From Eikenella corrodens (GTDB lineage: Bacteria; Pseudomonadota; Gammaproteobacteria; Burkholderiales; Neisseriaceae), in assembly GCF_900187105.1 (NCBI RefSeq), contig NZ_LT906482.1, forward strand, positions 806,001 through 870,000: a DNA stretch of 64,000 bases, given 5' to 3'. The notes beneath the pieces are model-generated. The model saw nothing but the letters and a program-made list of their open reading frames with translations, was not told the origin of the DNA and searched no databases. Shown piece by piece: positions 18,312 to 27,494 of the stretch. The stretch's first letter is position 1. Every line of letters starts with the position of its first letter. The position numbers and the translations under genes are program-made.

Positions 18312-19562
18312 CTACGAGAACAGCCGTTTGGCCAGCTCGCTGCCAGGCTCGATGCCCACCCGTTTCATCTCGTCTTGCCGCGCCACCACATAGCTGCGGA
18401 TTTCTTTCAGCCATTGGGTGGAAAGCTCTTCGAGCTTGTCGTTGACCAAATCCAGGCCGAGCATGCTGGATAGCTTCACGGCGATATCCATGAAGCGATT
18501 GAAGTTTTTCTCGCCGTCGGGAATGTGCGGGGCATCGAACAGCATGCTGATGCCGCGATAATTTTGGGTGGAGAGCAGGGTGGCGGTGAAGGCGCTGTTG
18601 TCGAGGGTGGAGATGGCAAACAGCGGCTCGCCTTTGGCGTCGTTCAGGTAGAACATGCCGTCGTGGGAAAGCTCGAAGCCTTGGCGTTCTATGGCGTTGC
18701 GCAATTCCACGCCGCTCACGTTGTTGCGGGACACCAAATGGATGGCGATGGTTTGATCCACGCGGGCGCACAGATCGTCCAGCGGGCGGGCGATGGAGAG
18801 GAAGGTGTCGATGTCGGTGAGCAGCAGGCCGCCGTCCATTTTCTCGGCAAAGGCGTTGGCCTGTTCGCCGAATTGTTCCAAATCAGCAATGCTGGCCAGG
18901 CCGTTGCGGCTGATGGCTTGCAGGCCGATCACAAAGCCTTGGTAGTACACGCTGGGAATCGGCTCGGCGATTTGGAAGCGGTCGTCCATGGTGCAGCCGG
19001 CGATGCGGAAGCGGTGGCGGCTGGAGAGGCGCGGCATGGCGTGCAATTCCTGCGGCTCTTTCAGGGAAATGTAGCAGAGGTAGTCGAAGCGGCTGTCGAA
19101 CCAGGGCAGCTGTTGTTTGGCCAAATCCTGCAAATCAAGCAGCAGCTTGCGCTTGGCCGGCTCTTGGGTTTGCGAAGGCGCGGCAGCCGGCACGGGCTGA
19201 AAGTTGAATGCAGGAGCTTCGGCGGCGGGCTCGGCCTGCAATACCGGCTCGGCAGGGGCGCTGTCGGCTGCGGCCGGTGTTTCGGTAACAGGGGTTTCGC
19301 CGGCGGGCTCGCTTGAGCGGCTGAATTTAACAAAGGCCGGCTGCAGGCGCGGGGCAGCCTCTGCTTCGGCAGCGGGAGCTTGCTGCTGGCCGTCGCGCAC
19401 GGAATGGGTGTGGCTTTCCATCAGCGCGTCCTTATCGGCATGGCCGAATTGGGCGCGGATGGAATCGCGGTATTTCTTTTCCTGATAGGTGTTGTACAGC
19501 AATACGCCGAACACGGGGGCGAAAATAAGGATGGCAATAATCAGAATGGTGTTGGTGCTCAT
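18312..19562 (-). CDS. zipA: Cell division protein ZipA (FtsZ-binding domain)
   Basis: Anchors FtsZ to the inner membrane at the division site. The 416 residues show one N-terminal membrane segment (about 5-23, ILIIAILIFAPVFGVLLY), a charged stretch, a long Ala/Pro/Glu linker (about 60-140) and a C-terminal ZipA-type FtsZ-binding domain. Identity with E. coli ZipA is low by eye, but topology and the C-terminal pattern (SRNNVSGVELRNAIERQGFELSHDGMF) fit the Neisseriaceae form. It is transcribed towards apbC with a DUS hairpin between. Confidence 0.8.
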   Translation of the reverse strand: MSTNTILIIAILIFAPVFGVLLYNTYQEKKYRDSIRAQFGHADKDALMESHTHSVRDGQQQAPAAEAEAAPRLQPAFVKFSRSSEPAGETPVTETPAAADSAPAEPVLQAEPAAEAPAFNFQPVPAAAPSQTQEPAKRKLLLDLQDLAKQQLPWFDSRFDYLCYISLKEPQELHAMPRLSSRHRFRIAGCTMDDRFQIAEPIPSVYYQGFVIGLQAISRNGLASIADLEQFGEQANAFAEKMDGGLLLTDIDTFLSIARPLDDLCARVDQTIAIHLVSRNNVSGVELRNAIERQGFELSHDGMFYLNDAKGEPLFAISTLDNSAFTATLLSTQNYRGISMLFDAPHIPDGEKNFNRFMDIAVKLSSMLGLDLVNDKLEELSTQWLKEIRSYVVARQDEMKRVGIEPGSELAKRLFS

Positions 19563-19749
19563 TGATACTTCCGAAGGGGAGCTGTCGAAACAGCGGAATT
19601 ATATAGCGAAAAGGCTTTCTTTCCCATAGACGGCCGTTGCAAACCCGGCCATATTGTGTTGGCTCGGTTTGATTTGAACGATTATTGGAGCGCTGACGGA
19701 AATAAGGCTACCTGAAAAATACGCGTTCCCGCTGCGGCAACGGTTCGGA

Positions 19750-21189
19750 TTATTTGCCTTCATCCTGCCCACGCTCTTTTTCTTCGCGTTCTTTTTCTTC
19801 CAGCTTCTGCTGTTTGGCGGTGAGCTCGGGCAACTCGAAGTGGATGTTCAGGCCGTTAGGCTGCACATTGGCGGCGCTGATGCGGCCGTTGTGTTTGCCG
19901 ATCACATGGCGGGCAATGGCCAGGCCAAGGCCGGTGCCGGGTTTGTGCGCACCGCTGTCGGCGCGGTAGAAGGCGGTGAAGATGTGCGGCAGCTGGCGTT
20001 CGTCCACGCCCGGGCCGTTGTCGGCAATGTCGATGTGCCAATGGTGTTTGTGGCCGGAGAGGCGGACGTGGATTTTGCTGCCTTCGGGGCTGTAGGCCAT
20101 GGCATTGCGCAATACGTTGTCGAAAGCGCGGTAGAGGTAGCCCTCGTTGGCGGAAACGGTGGCATCGGCATCGGCCGGGGCGTAGGCAAAATCGATTTGC
20201 TGATTGTTCTGCACGGCGATGGCGCGGCAGTCTTCCACCAAGTTTTCCAAGAAGGGCACGAGCTTGAGCGGGTCTTTTTCCATTTCCACGTTGGCGGTTT
20301 CCAATCGGGAAAGGGTGAGCAGCTCGCCCACGAGTTTATCCATGCGGGTGAGCTCGGATTCGAGGCGCTTGATGTTTTGCTCCTGTTTGTGCGGCTGCAC
20401 TTGCAGCAGGGCGAGCAGAGCCTGCATACGCGCCAGCGGGGAGCGCATTTCGTGCGAAACGTGATGCAGTAGGTGGCGTTCGCGCTCCACCAGTTTTTGC
20501 AAGCGGCCGGCCATGTGGTCGAACTGGACAGCGAGTTTGGCCAGCTCGTCGCGCCGGCCGAGCAGCTGGTGGGAAATACGGGTTTCGAGGTCGCCTTCGG
20601 CCAGGCGGCTCATGCCGCGCTCTAAGGTGCGAATCGGTTGGGAAATATTGCGGGCAAGGATGTAGGCCAGGAGCAGGCCGACGATGATGATGAAGCTGAG
20701 GATGATGAGCTCGTGCCACACCGGCGCCATTTCCACGCCGGGAATCATCAGCGGGGACGGCAGGCGGGTGGGCTGCTGTTTGTCCCAATCGGCCAGCATG
20801 AAGATGTATTCTTCGCCCAATGGGTCGTAGGCTACGCGCACGGCGCGGGTGTTGGGGTATTCGGCGGCGAATTTGCGGGCGGCCAGGATGCGTGCGGGCT
20901 CGACCTGGCGCTGGAAAATATCGGCTTTGCTGTCGCCGGAAATCACGAGGATGTTGTCGAACGTGGGGGTGTTGTTCCAGTCTTGCAGGGTTTCGCGCAC
21001 GCCGGATAGGCCGCGGGTTTGAAACACGGTAACGGTGCTATTCAGCAGGCCGGTTTCGAAGGCGCGCTGCTGTTTGAAACGGCTTTCGGCCACTCTGTCT
21101 TGCACCAGCCAGAAGGAGAAGCTGGCCACAAAAATGGCGGCGATGATGACGAAGAAGAAGGTGAGGAAAATCCGCTGGAACAGTTTCAT
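19750..21189 (-). CDS. Sensor histidine kinase, CpxA/MisS-like
   Basis: Inner-membrane sensor of a two-component system; partner of the OmpR-type regulator encoded just upstream. About 479 residues: two membrane segments (near 7-28 and 155-178) around a periplasmic loop, a HAMP domain, the phosphoacceptor box HHVSHEMRSPLARMQ, and HATPase boxes (NVLRNAMAYSP, DNGPGVDERQLPHIF, GTGLGLAI). The C-terminus is highly charged (KQQKLEEKEREEKERGQ). I prefer the ATG at 21189 (MKLFQRIFLTFFF), which starts directly before the first membrane helix, over a TTG at 21225; neither has a strong binding site. Confidence 0.92.
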   Translation of the reverse strand: MKLFQRIFLTFFFVIIAAIFVASFSFWLVQDRVAESRFKQQRAFETGLLNSTVTVFQTRGLSGVRETLQDWNNTPTFDNILVISGDSKADIFQRQVEPARILAARKFAAEYPNTRAVRVAYDPLGEEYIFMLADWDKQQPTRLPSPLMIPGVEMAPVWHELIILSFIIIVGLLLAYILARNISQPIRTLERGMSRLAEGDLETRISHQLLGRRDELAKLAVQFDHMAGRLQKLVERERHLLHHVSHEMRSPLARMQALLALLQVQPHKQEQNIKRLESELTRMDKLVGELLTLSRLETANVEMEKDPLKLVPFLENLVEDCRAIAVQNNQQIDFAYAPADADATVSANEGYLYRAFDNVLRNAMAYSPEGSKIHVRLSGHKHHWHIDIADNGPGVDERQLPHIFTAFYRADSGAHKPGTGLGLAIARHVIGKHNGRISAANVQPNGLNIHFELPELTAKQQKLEEKEREEKERGQDEGK

Positions 21190-21372
21190 GAATATGCTTT
21201 GGCGGGAAGGTTTGCCCGGCCACAAAACAATGCCGCCGTCAGTCGGTTTAGGCTTGGCGGCGGCCGTTGGGTGGATAGTGCAAATGAAGAAGCGGTATTT
21301 TCAGGTAGCCTTTATCCTGTTTGATGCAGGCTACCTGAAAGCGCAAGCTTCAATAAAGTTAAAATCAAAATA

Positions 21373-22050
21373 TCAGTTTTTCACAAACAGATAACCCAGG
21401 CCGCGCACAGTTTGGATGAGCGAGGCATCACCCAGTTTGTGGCGGATGCTGGAAATGTGCACATCGATGCTGCGGTCGAACTTAGCCAGCTTGCGGTCGA
21501 GCGCTTCGAGCGAAAGGGTTTCTTTGTTCACCACCTGGCCGGCATGGCGCATCAGCACTTCCAACAGGTTGAATTCGGTGCTGGTGAGCTCCAGAGGGGC
21601 TTCGTTGATGGTGGCTTGGCGCTTGGCCGGATAGAGGGTAACGTCGCTCACGGAAATCACATTGGGCGTGTTGTTGTCCGGCTCGGCCAGGCGGGTGCGG
21701 CGCAGGATGGCGTTGATGCGCGCTAAGAGTTCGCGCGGCTGGCAGGGCTTGGGCACATAGTCGTCAGCGCCCATTTCCAAGCCGATGATGCGGTCGATGT
21801 CGTCGCCTTTGGCAGTAAGCATGATGATGGGGATTTTGCTCTGCTGGCGCACGGTTTTGAGCACATCCAGCCCGCTCAGTTTGGGCATCATGGAATCCAG
21901 CACCACCACGTTGTAGTTGCCGTTGAGGATTTCGTTCACGCCGGCTTCGCCGTCCGGCACGCTGCTGACTTCCAGCCCTTCGGCGCTCAGGTATTCGGTT
22001 AAGAGTTCGGTGAGCAGGGCGTCGTCGTCTACCAATAAAACACGGTTCAT
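21373..22050 (-). CDS. OmpR-family response regulator, CpxR/MisR-like
   Basis: DNA-binding response regulator, 225 residues: receiver domain with acidic pocket DDDA near residue 9, phosphoacceptor Asp in VVLDSMMPKLSG (about 51) and Lys in MLTAKGDD, then an OmpR-type winged helix (LTSTEFNLLEVLMRHAGQVVNKETL...VDVHISSIRHKLG). The kinase gene follows 180 bases downstream with DUS copies between. In Neisseria the homologous MisR/MisS pair controls envelope stress genes. An IS1016-like element sits 263 bases upstream and may have altered the promoter. Confidence 0.94.
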   Translation of the reverse strand: MNRVLLVDDDALLTELLTEYLSAEGLEVSSVPDGEAGVNEILNGNYNVVVLDSMMPKLSGLDVLKTVRQQSKIPIIMLTAKGDDIDRIIGLEMGADDYVPKPCQPRELLARINAILRRTRLAEPDNNTPNVISVSDVTLYPAKRQATINEAPLELTSTEFNLLEVLMRHAGQVVNKETLSLEALDRKLAKFDRSIDVHISSIRHKLGDASLIQTVRGLGYLFVKN

Positions 22051-22304
22051 GCTTACTCCTTAGTATTTTATGTGCCGTTGCAGCACGGAAATTTTGCCGC
22101 CGGGAACTGCCCGGCAATTTGGCCAACCAACGTGATTTTTCAAGCTTCGTAGCCGGGATTAGGCTGGTTGGCTGTTGAATTTCAAGCGTCTTAACACTTT
22201 GCCTGATACAGGCGAACAAGCCAAATTCTTTTGCGTATCTTTGCGTAAGCCGGGCGGGATATCACGGATGTTATGCTTGTTTAAGCCCAGCAACAAATGG
22301 CGCT

Positions 22305-22312
22305 TTGTTTTA
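22305..22312. repeat. Target-site duplication of IS copy B
   Basis: TTGTTTTA at 22305-22312 is repeated at 23026-23033. Confidence 0.9.
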
Positions 22313-23025
22313 GGGGCTGACGTAGATTAGCAGTCATGCTAGTCTACAAAAATGCAGATAACCAATTGTAAATTAAGCAAGAGAGTTCAAAAGAAACTAC
22401 TTGAATTTTTTGTACTCCAAGTTACCGCCCGTTCCGCTGCCGATATTTTAGACATTCAGCCCAACTCCGCCATTCTGTTCTACCGCAAAATCCGTATGGT
22501 CATCAGCCATCATTTGGCCTTGGCTACCGATGAGGTTTTCAATGGCCCCGTCGAGTTAGACGAAAGCTATTTCGGCGGACGGCGTAAAGGCAGACGTGGT
22601 CGCGGTGCTGCAGGAAAAGTGGTTGTCTTTGGCATTTTGAAACGCAACGGACGGGTCTATACTGTTGTCGTGGATAATGCCAAGTCTGAAACGTTACTCC
22701 CTGTCATCAAAAAGAAAATCATGCCGGACAGCATTGTTTATACCGATAGTCTGAGCAGCTACGACAAGTTGGACGTGAGCGGTTTCATCCATCACCGCAT
22801 CAACCATTCCAAGGAATTTGCAGACCGCCAGAACCACATTAACGGCATTGAGAATTTTTGGAATCAGGCAAAACGCGTCTTACGTAAATATAACGGAATC
22901 GATCGCAAATCCTTCCCGCTGTTCTTGAAAGAATGCGAATTTCGGTTTAACTTCGGCACACCGTCCCAACAGCTTAAAATCCTGCGGGAGTGGTGTGGAA
23001 TTTAGGGCTAATCTACGTCAGCCCC
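22313..23025 (+). mobile_element. IS1016-like insertion sequence (IS1595 family), copy B
   Basis: A 713-bp element with inverted termini GGGGCTGACGTAGATTAG and complement, 8-bp duplication, and one transposase gene. Same length as copy A (15198-15910). It is inserted between pglL and the response regulator gene, in the upstream region of the latter. Confidence 0.92.
22352..23005 (+). CDS. IS1595-family (IS1016-like) transposase
   Basis: 217 residues, intact, with DESYFGGRRKGRRGRGAAGK, YTDSLSSYDKLD and HINGIENFWNQAKRVLRKYNG. It differs from copy A at a small number of positions, mainly in the first 45 residues (for example ILDIQPNSAILF here, ILGIHPNSAALF there), so the two copies are not the product of a very recent single duplication. 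Confidence 0.92.
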   Translation: MQITNCKLSKRVQKKLLEFFVLQVTARSAADILDIQPNSAILFYRKIRMVISHHLALATDEVFNGPVELDESYFGGRRKGRRGRGAAGKVVVFGILKRNGRVYTVVVDNAKSETLLPVIKKKIMPDSIVYTDSLSSYDKLDVSGFIHHRINHSKEFADRQNHINGIENFWNQAKRVLRKYNGIDRKSFPLFLKECEFRFNFGTPSQQLKILREWCGI

Positions 23026-23073
23026 TTGTTTTAATTGGGTTGCCGCTTCACTTTCAGGTAGCCTCATCTCTCG

Positions 23074-24927
23074 TCAAACCCCGCTGCCGCTGCGTGAAGC
23101 CGGGCGGCTGCCGCTGTTGTTGGCAGGGGCGGAAGCGTTGCCGCAGGTGAGGTTGCCGGCGGCCTGGGGCATGGTTTGCACATACAGCCGGCACTGCTCG
23201 CGCAGGGGCTGCACCACTTCGGGCGCGGCACGGAAAGCGGCGGCGGTGCTGAGCAGGCCGGGCATTTGTTTGGGGTAGTAGCGGCCCATGTTCACCAGCC
23301 AATCGGTAGCTTCGCGCGGGCGGCCGTCTTGCTCCAAATAGAAGGCGCGCACGGCGGTGTTGGCATAGGGGCGGAACAGGCTGGCGCGCAGGGCGGCATC
23401 ACGACCCCACTCGGGCAGCGGGCGCAACCAATCCACTTTGCGGATCAAGCCCATCTGTGCGTAGTATTTGAGGAAATAGTGTTTGCTTTCCAGCTCGCGC
23501 AGAGTATCCACCTGTTTGTATTGCGGATAGCTTTCGGTGGGATTGGCATAGGCGAACACCAGGCGATGGTAGGCAAAGCCGTATTGCACAATGATGGCGG
23601 CCGCCAGCGCGGCAAAGGCCATGCCGAAACGTTGCGGCCACTTGCCTGCCTGCACGATATACCAGCCGGGCGCTTTGGCCGGGGTGAGGCTCATCATCAC
23701 GGCAAACGGCGTGAGGAAATACACATACCACAGCGGATACTCCAGCAGGCTGTGGCACAACGACACGGTCATCAGAGCCAGCATCAGCGCCGAAGACGCG
23801 CCTAATCCCTTTTTCAGGTAGCCCTTGGCCACCGCCAGCCAGCCGCCGAACACCAAGATGGCGCCCACCACGCCCATCTCGGCCAAGATTTCCAGCATAC
23901 TGTTGTGGCTGTGGGTGAACAACACGCCCACATCATAATTGCGAAACGCCGAACCGCGCATGGCCAGTGCGAAACTTTCGTGCGCATAGCCCTGCCAGCC
24001 CACGCCCAGCCACGGATGCTCGGTAAACACCGTCCACGCCTTCGCCCATTCCGAAGCACGCCCCGGGCTGGCCGCATCGCCCGACACCAAACGCCCCACG
24101 CCCGAAGATTGCACATCAGGAGCCAGCCACGTATCCACCAGCCAAGGCATAATCAACTGCGCCGCCAGCACACCCAAAACCAACAGCCCCGTCAGCGCGC
24201 ACCAACGGCGCAGCGGGCGGCCGCCCAACACATACAGCAGCGGCACCAGCAGCAGCAACGCCCCCACATACACCATAATCGTACGCGAAGTAATCACCCC
24301 GATTACCTGCAGCAAAAACACCGCCAGCGCCAAAGCAATCAGCCCCGGCAGCCGCCGCCTGCTCCACAGGTAGCCCAGCGCGAGCACACCCCACATCATG
24401 TAGTGCCCCAAATGATTACGCTGCCCCACTTGGCCGAACACAAAATACTTCTGCGGCGCGCGCATCATTCCCGGCAGCCAAGACGTGTGGCCGATAAACT
24501 GAAACACACACACCAAGCCCTGCAACACCGCCCCGCAAAGCAGCGCCCAGGCAAAAATCTCCACCACCCTGTCTTGCCCCAGCCGGGCTACCTGAAGCCG
24601 ACAAGCCCAAGCCAGCAGCGCCATCACGCAAAACACCGCCGCCGTCAAATCCGACATTTCCGGATACGGCAGCCGCAAAATCCGCGCCTGCACCAGCCAA
24701 AATCCCGCCAACAGCACAAAAAACACCATCGCCCCCGGCAGCCGCGCGCGCGCCGGATTGCGCCACAGCGTGAGCAATGCAAACAAAGCGGCAAACAGCA
24801 GCGAGCCGCTCTCAATAAACCAGCCCCCCTGCGGCCCCGTGCGCCAAGACGACAAAAACGGCACCACCGCCATCAGCGCCATGCCCAGCCACACCACCCA
24901 GCTTTCTTTCAACCGTTCCCACATCAT
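23074..24927 (-). CDS. pglL: PglL-type protein O-oligosaccharyltransferase (Wzy_C)
   Basis: An inner-membrane enzyme of the O-antigen ligase superfamily that transfers lipid-linked glycans to secreted proteins such as pilin. About 617 residues with some 10-12 membrane helices, the PglL signature FGQVGQRNHLGHYMMWG, the large periplasmic loop segment FTHSHNSMLEILAEMGV and a second histidine motif CHSLLEYPLWYVYFLTPFAVMM, then a soluble C-terminal tail. The ATG at 24927 overlaps the DUF2069 stop (ATGA) and has GGGAG upstream. Type IV pilin genes elsewhere in the window are possible substrates. An Eikenella O-glycosylation role is inference; WaaL-type ligase is the alternative. Confidence 0.85.
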   Translation of the reverse strand: MMWERLKESWVVWLGMALMAVVPFLSSWRTGPQGGWFIESGSLLFAALFALLTLWRNPARARLPGAMVFFVLLAGFWLVQARILRLPYPEMSDLTAAVFCVMALLAWACRLQVARLGQDRVVEIFAWALLCGAVLQGLVCVFQFIGHTSWLPGMMRAPQKYFVFGQVGQRNHLGHYMMWGVLALGYLWSRRRLPGLIALALAVFLLQVIGVITSRTIMVYVGALLLLVPLLYVLGGRPLRRWCALTGLLVLGVLAAQLIMPWLVDTWLAPDVQSSGVGRLVSGDAASPGRASEWAKAWTVFTEHPWLGVGWQGYAHESFALAMRGSAFRNYDVGVLFTHSHNSMLEILAEMGVVGAILVFGGWLAVAKGYLKKGLGASSALMLALMTVSLCHSLLEYPLWYVYFLTPFAVMMSLTPAKAPGWYIVQAGKWPQRFGMAFAALAAAIIVQYGFAYHRLVFAYANPTESYPQYKQVDTLRELESKHYFLKYYAQMGLIRKVDWLRPLPEWGRDAALRASLFRPYANTAVRAFYLEQDGRPREATDWLVNMGRYYPKQMPGLLSTAAAFRAAPEVVQPLREQCRLYVQTMPQAAGNLTCGNASAPANNSGSRPASRSGSGV

Positions 24928-25277
24928 GCCCGCTCCCGTTTGCCTGCTCGCATAAACATCAGGCACGACACAAAAAACAACACCCCCAAGGCCAAAGCCG
25001 CCGCCGCACAAACCCGGCTCGCCGGCTGCGCGTCAAACAGCCGCACCACCGCCTCCGCCGCATAAAACAGCACCAACATCCCGCCCAGCAGGAAAGTTTG
25101 CCTGTTGCGCCGCAACACCCCCGGCAGCAGCAGGCACAAAGGCAGCGCCTTCAAAGCCAGCCAAGAGCCGCCCGGGCGCAGCGGCGCCAGCCACAGCTCC
25201 CAAGCCAGGGAAAGGAAAATCAGCGCAAACAGGCTGCACACAGCCGCACGGTAGGCAAAAGATTGCGAAATCGGCAT
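24924..25277 (-). CDS. DUF2069 membrane protein
   Basis: 117 residues with four hydrophobic segments (about 10-28, 38-55, 62-78 and 90-110), matching the compact DUF2069 family of predicted inner-membrane proteins with no known function. It overlaps the start of pglL by 4 bases, so the two are translationally coupled. A role connected to pglL is only suggested by this overlap. Confidence 0.75.
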   Translation of the reverse strand: MPISQSFAYRAAVCSLFALIFLSLAWELWLAPLRPGGSWLALKALPLCLLLPGVLRRNRQTFLLGGMLVLFYAAEAVVRLFDAQPASRVCAAAALALGVLFFVSCLMFMRAGKRERA

Positions 25278-25424
25278 TGCTTGTTCAAATTAAAAAAGAA
25301 TCGGGTTGAATGAATAAAGAGGCTACCTGAAACCAGTAAAGGCAGGTTTTACACCCGCCTGCCGCAATGGAAAGGCTACCTGAAAATGCAAACGAAGGGC
25401 TTGGCGGCGCTAAAGCTGAGGCTT

Positions 25425-26174
25425 TCAGGTAGCCTCATCCGCTTCCGTGGTTTCCGCCGTATCCGCATTCGGCTTAAACAGCCGGCACATCAGCAAACCC
25501 GCCTCATACAGCGCAATCAGCGGCACCGCCAGCAGAAACTGCGAAATCACATCCGGCGGCGTGACAATCCCCGCCACCACAAATGCCGCCACCACCACAT
25601 AAGGCCGCGCCGTTTTCAGCGCCGCGAGCGATACCGCCCCCATCCGATACAGCAGCACCACCAACACCGGCAGCTCAAACGCCATACCGAAGGCCACAAA
25701 CATCCCCAACACGAAGGAAAGGTAGCGGTCGATGTCCGTCATCATGCTCACCCCTTCCGGCGTGGCCGAGGCAAACACTTTAAACACCAGCGGGAACACC
25801 AAAAAATAGCAAAACGCCATCCCCGCAAAAAACAGCCCCACGCTTGAGAGCAACAGCGGCAACACCAGCCGTTTTTCGTGCCGGTAGAGCGCCGGCGCCA
25901 CGAAAGCCCACAGCTGGTAGAGCGTATGCGGCAGCGACACCAAAAACGCCGCCATCAGCGCCACCTTCAGCGGCACAAACACCGGCGCAATCACATCAAT
26001 CGCCTGCATATGCGCCCCCGGCGGCAGGTTTGCCATCAAAGGCTTGGCCACCAGCGCATACAGCCGGTTGGCAAACGGCACTGCCGCAAACAGGCACAGC
26101 AGCAACACCGCCGCCACCCACATCAGGCGGCGGCGCAATTCCTTCAAATGTTCCACCAAAGGCTGCGCGTTCAT
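25425..26174 (-). CDS. tatC: Sec-independent protein translocase TatC
   Basis: Receptor subunit of the twin-arginine translocase. 249 residues with six membrane helices and the family segments LVEHLKELRRRLMWV at the N-terminus and FLVSLPHTLYQLWAFVAPALYRHEKR. The start at 26174 overlaps the tatB stop (ATGA). An eikDUS complement at 25424-25435 supplies the stop codon: GAG GCT ACC TGA, ending the protein in EAT. Confidence 0.96.
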   Translation of the reverse strand: MNAQPLVEHLKELRRRLMWVAAVLLLCLFAAVPFANRLYALVAKPLMANLPPGAHMQAIDVIAPVFVPLKVALMAAFLVSLPHTLYQLWAFVAPALYRHEKRLVLPLLLSSVGLFFAGMAFCYFLVFPLVFKVFASATPEGVSMMTDIDRYLSFVLGMFVAFGMAFELPVLVVLLYRMGAVSLAALKTARPYVVVAAFVVAGIVTPPDVISQFLLAVPLIALYEAGLLMCRLFKPNADTAETTEADEAT

Positions 26175-26647
26175 CTGCCACCTCCCGCCTGTTTGCGCAC
26201 CCGCAAACGCGGCCGTACCCGCACGCGCGGCTGCAGCTTGCGCCGGCACACGCGCGAGCGCTGGCCCAGCGAGGGCGTGTGGAAGCCCGGCGCGGTCGGC
26301 GTATCCCGCAGGGCGGGCAGGCCGTCTTCATCCAAGCCGAAATCCGCCGGCGTGCGCTGTGGCGGCAAACGCTCCCAAGCCGGCACATCCAGCGCGGCTG
26401 CCGAACGCAGATGCTGCATTTCCTGGCGCAGCTCGCTGGCCGTATCCGCCAGCGTTTCCTGCATCCGGCGCAAATCCGCCATATCCGCATGCTGCGCCAG
26501 CTCCGCCTTCAGGCTGCCGGCCAAACGTTGGAGCTTGCCCGCCATCCGTCCGGCAGCCCGTGCCGCCTGCGGCAGCCGCTCCGGCCCGAGCACTACCAGC
26601 GCCACCAGTGCCGCCAGCAGCATCTCGCTGAACGCGAAATCAAACAT
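26171..26647 (-). CDS. tatB: Sec-independent protein translocase TatB
   Basis: 158 residues: a short N-terminal membrane helix (about 3-20, FAFSEMLLAALVALVVLGPERLP with the conserved Gly-Pro hinge), an amphipathic helix and a charged, arginine-rich tail (RVCRRKLQPRVRVRPRLRVRK). It lies between tatA (3 bases away) and tatC (4-base overlap). The Arg-rich C-terminus is unusual but similar basic tails occur in TatB proteins. Confidence 0.93.
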   Translation of the reverse strand: MFDFAFSEMLLAALVALVVLGPERLPQAARAAGRMAGKLQRLAGSLKAELAQHADMADLRRMQETLADTASELRQEMQHLRSAAALDVPAWERLPPQRTPADFGLDEDGLPALRDTPTAPGFHTPSLGQRSRVCRRKLQPRVRVRPRLRVRKQAGGGR

Positions 26648-26650
26648 CGC

Positions 26651-26863
26651 CTATTCGCCCGGCTTCTCTTCTTTATGCTCAACAATCTGCTTGGGCGCCG
26701 CCGTTTCGCTTTCGCCCTCGCTGCCTTCGTTTAGGCCTTTTTTAAAATCGTGAATCGCCCCGCCGAGGTCTTTACCCACATTGCGCAGCTTCTTCGTGCC
26801 GAAAATCAGCACCACCACAATCAAAATCACCAGCCAATGCAGGCCGCTAGAAATACCCATCAT
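26651..26863 (-). CDS. tatA: Sec-independent protein translocase TatA
   Basis: 70 residues with the N-terminal membrane helix (about 5-21, [28 protein letters not shown]), conserved FGTKKLR hinge and an acidic tail. Pore-forming subunit, first gene of the tatABC operon. The ATG at 26863 is preceded by GGAAAG-type purines. Confidence 0.95.
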   Translation of the reverse strand: MMGISSGLHWLVILIVVVLIFGTKKLRNVGKDLGGAIHDFKKGLNEGSEGESETAAPKQIVEHKEEKPGE

Positions 26864-27494
26864 TCTTTCCTTTCAATCCATTCAACGGCAGCACACATGA
26901 GGCTACCTGAAACCGGCGAGGCAGGTTTCGCCAAAACGTTGTTTCCGGCCGAATTAAACAGCCCCGCCGCCAATCTGCAAACAGCCGCGATTGTAACAGC
27001 GGGCGCGGCAAACCGAAAGAACGGCGCGGCAAGCGGATGGGATGACAGCGCAGCAGTAAGCAAGCTGCGGGTGTTGGGCAAGCCATGCCATGCCAATTTC
27101 AGGTAGCCCTTGTTAGGGCTGCGGGCAGATAGCCAGCCTATTCCTACGGGGTTTCAGCTAGCCTGCAAGATGGCGGGCTGCAAGTTATCCTGTTGGAACG
27201 GTTTTATCCTGCCAATCTGAATGAGGCTACCTGAAAACGGGTGGCAGCCCAAAAGCTGACTTGGCTACACCGCCATGTATAGTGAATTAAATTTAAATCA
27301 GGACAAGGCGACGAGCCGCAGACAGTACAGATAGTACGGCAAGGCGAGCCAACGCTGTACTGGTTTAAATTTAATTCACTATATTCCCGCCAAGCCCATC
27401 GTTGCCATTTCAGATAGCCTTCCGCCGCGCCGCCAAACCCGGCCGTTCGCTATATAATGCTAATTCCTTCTTCTTGCTTACTCCCGCCCGCGCC
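26864..27494. other. Divergent spacer between tatA and recC
   Basis: About 630 bases without a credible gene. It holds several eikDUS copies (near 26901, 27099 and 27225), a Correia-like element (27278-27383) and the recC promoter region with TATAAT near 27451. Reading frames here run through repeats. Confidence 0.55.
27278..27383. repeat. Correia-like repeat enclosed element
   Basis: A 106-bp element starting TATAGTGAATTAAATTTAAA and ending TTTAAATTTAATTCACTATA, perfect inverted arms around a core containing GGACAAGGCGACGAGCC and GGCAAGGCGAGCC. This matches the well-known Correia element of Neisseria in both ends and core, in its short form, and it uses the expected TA insertion target. Confidence 0.9.
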
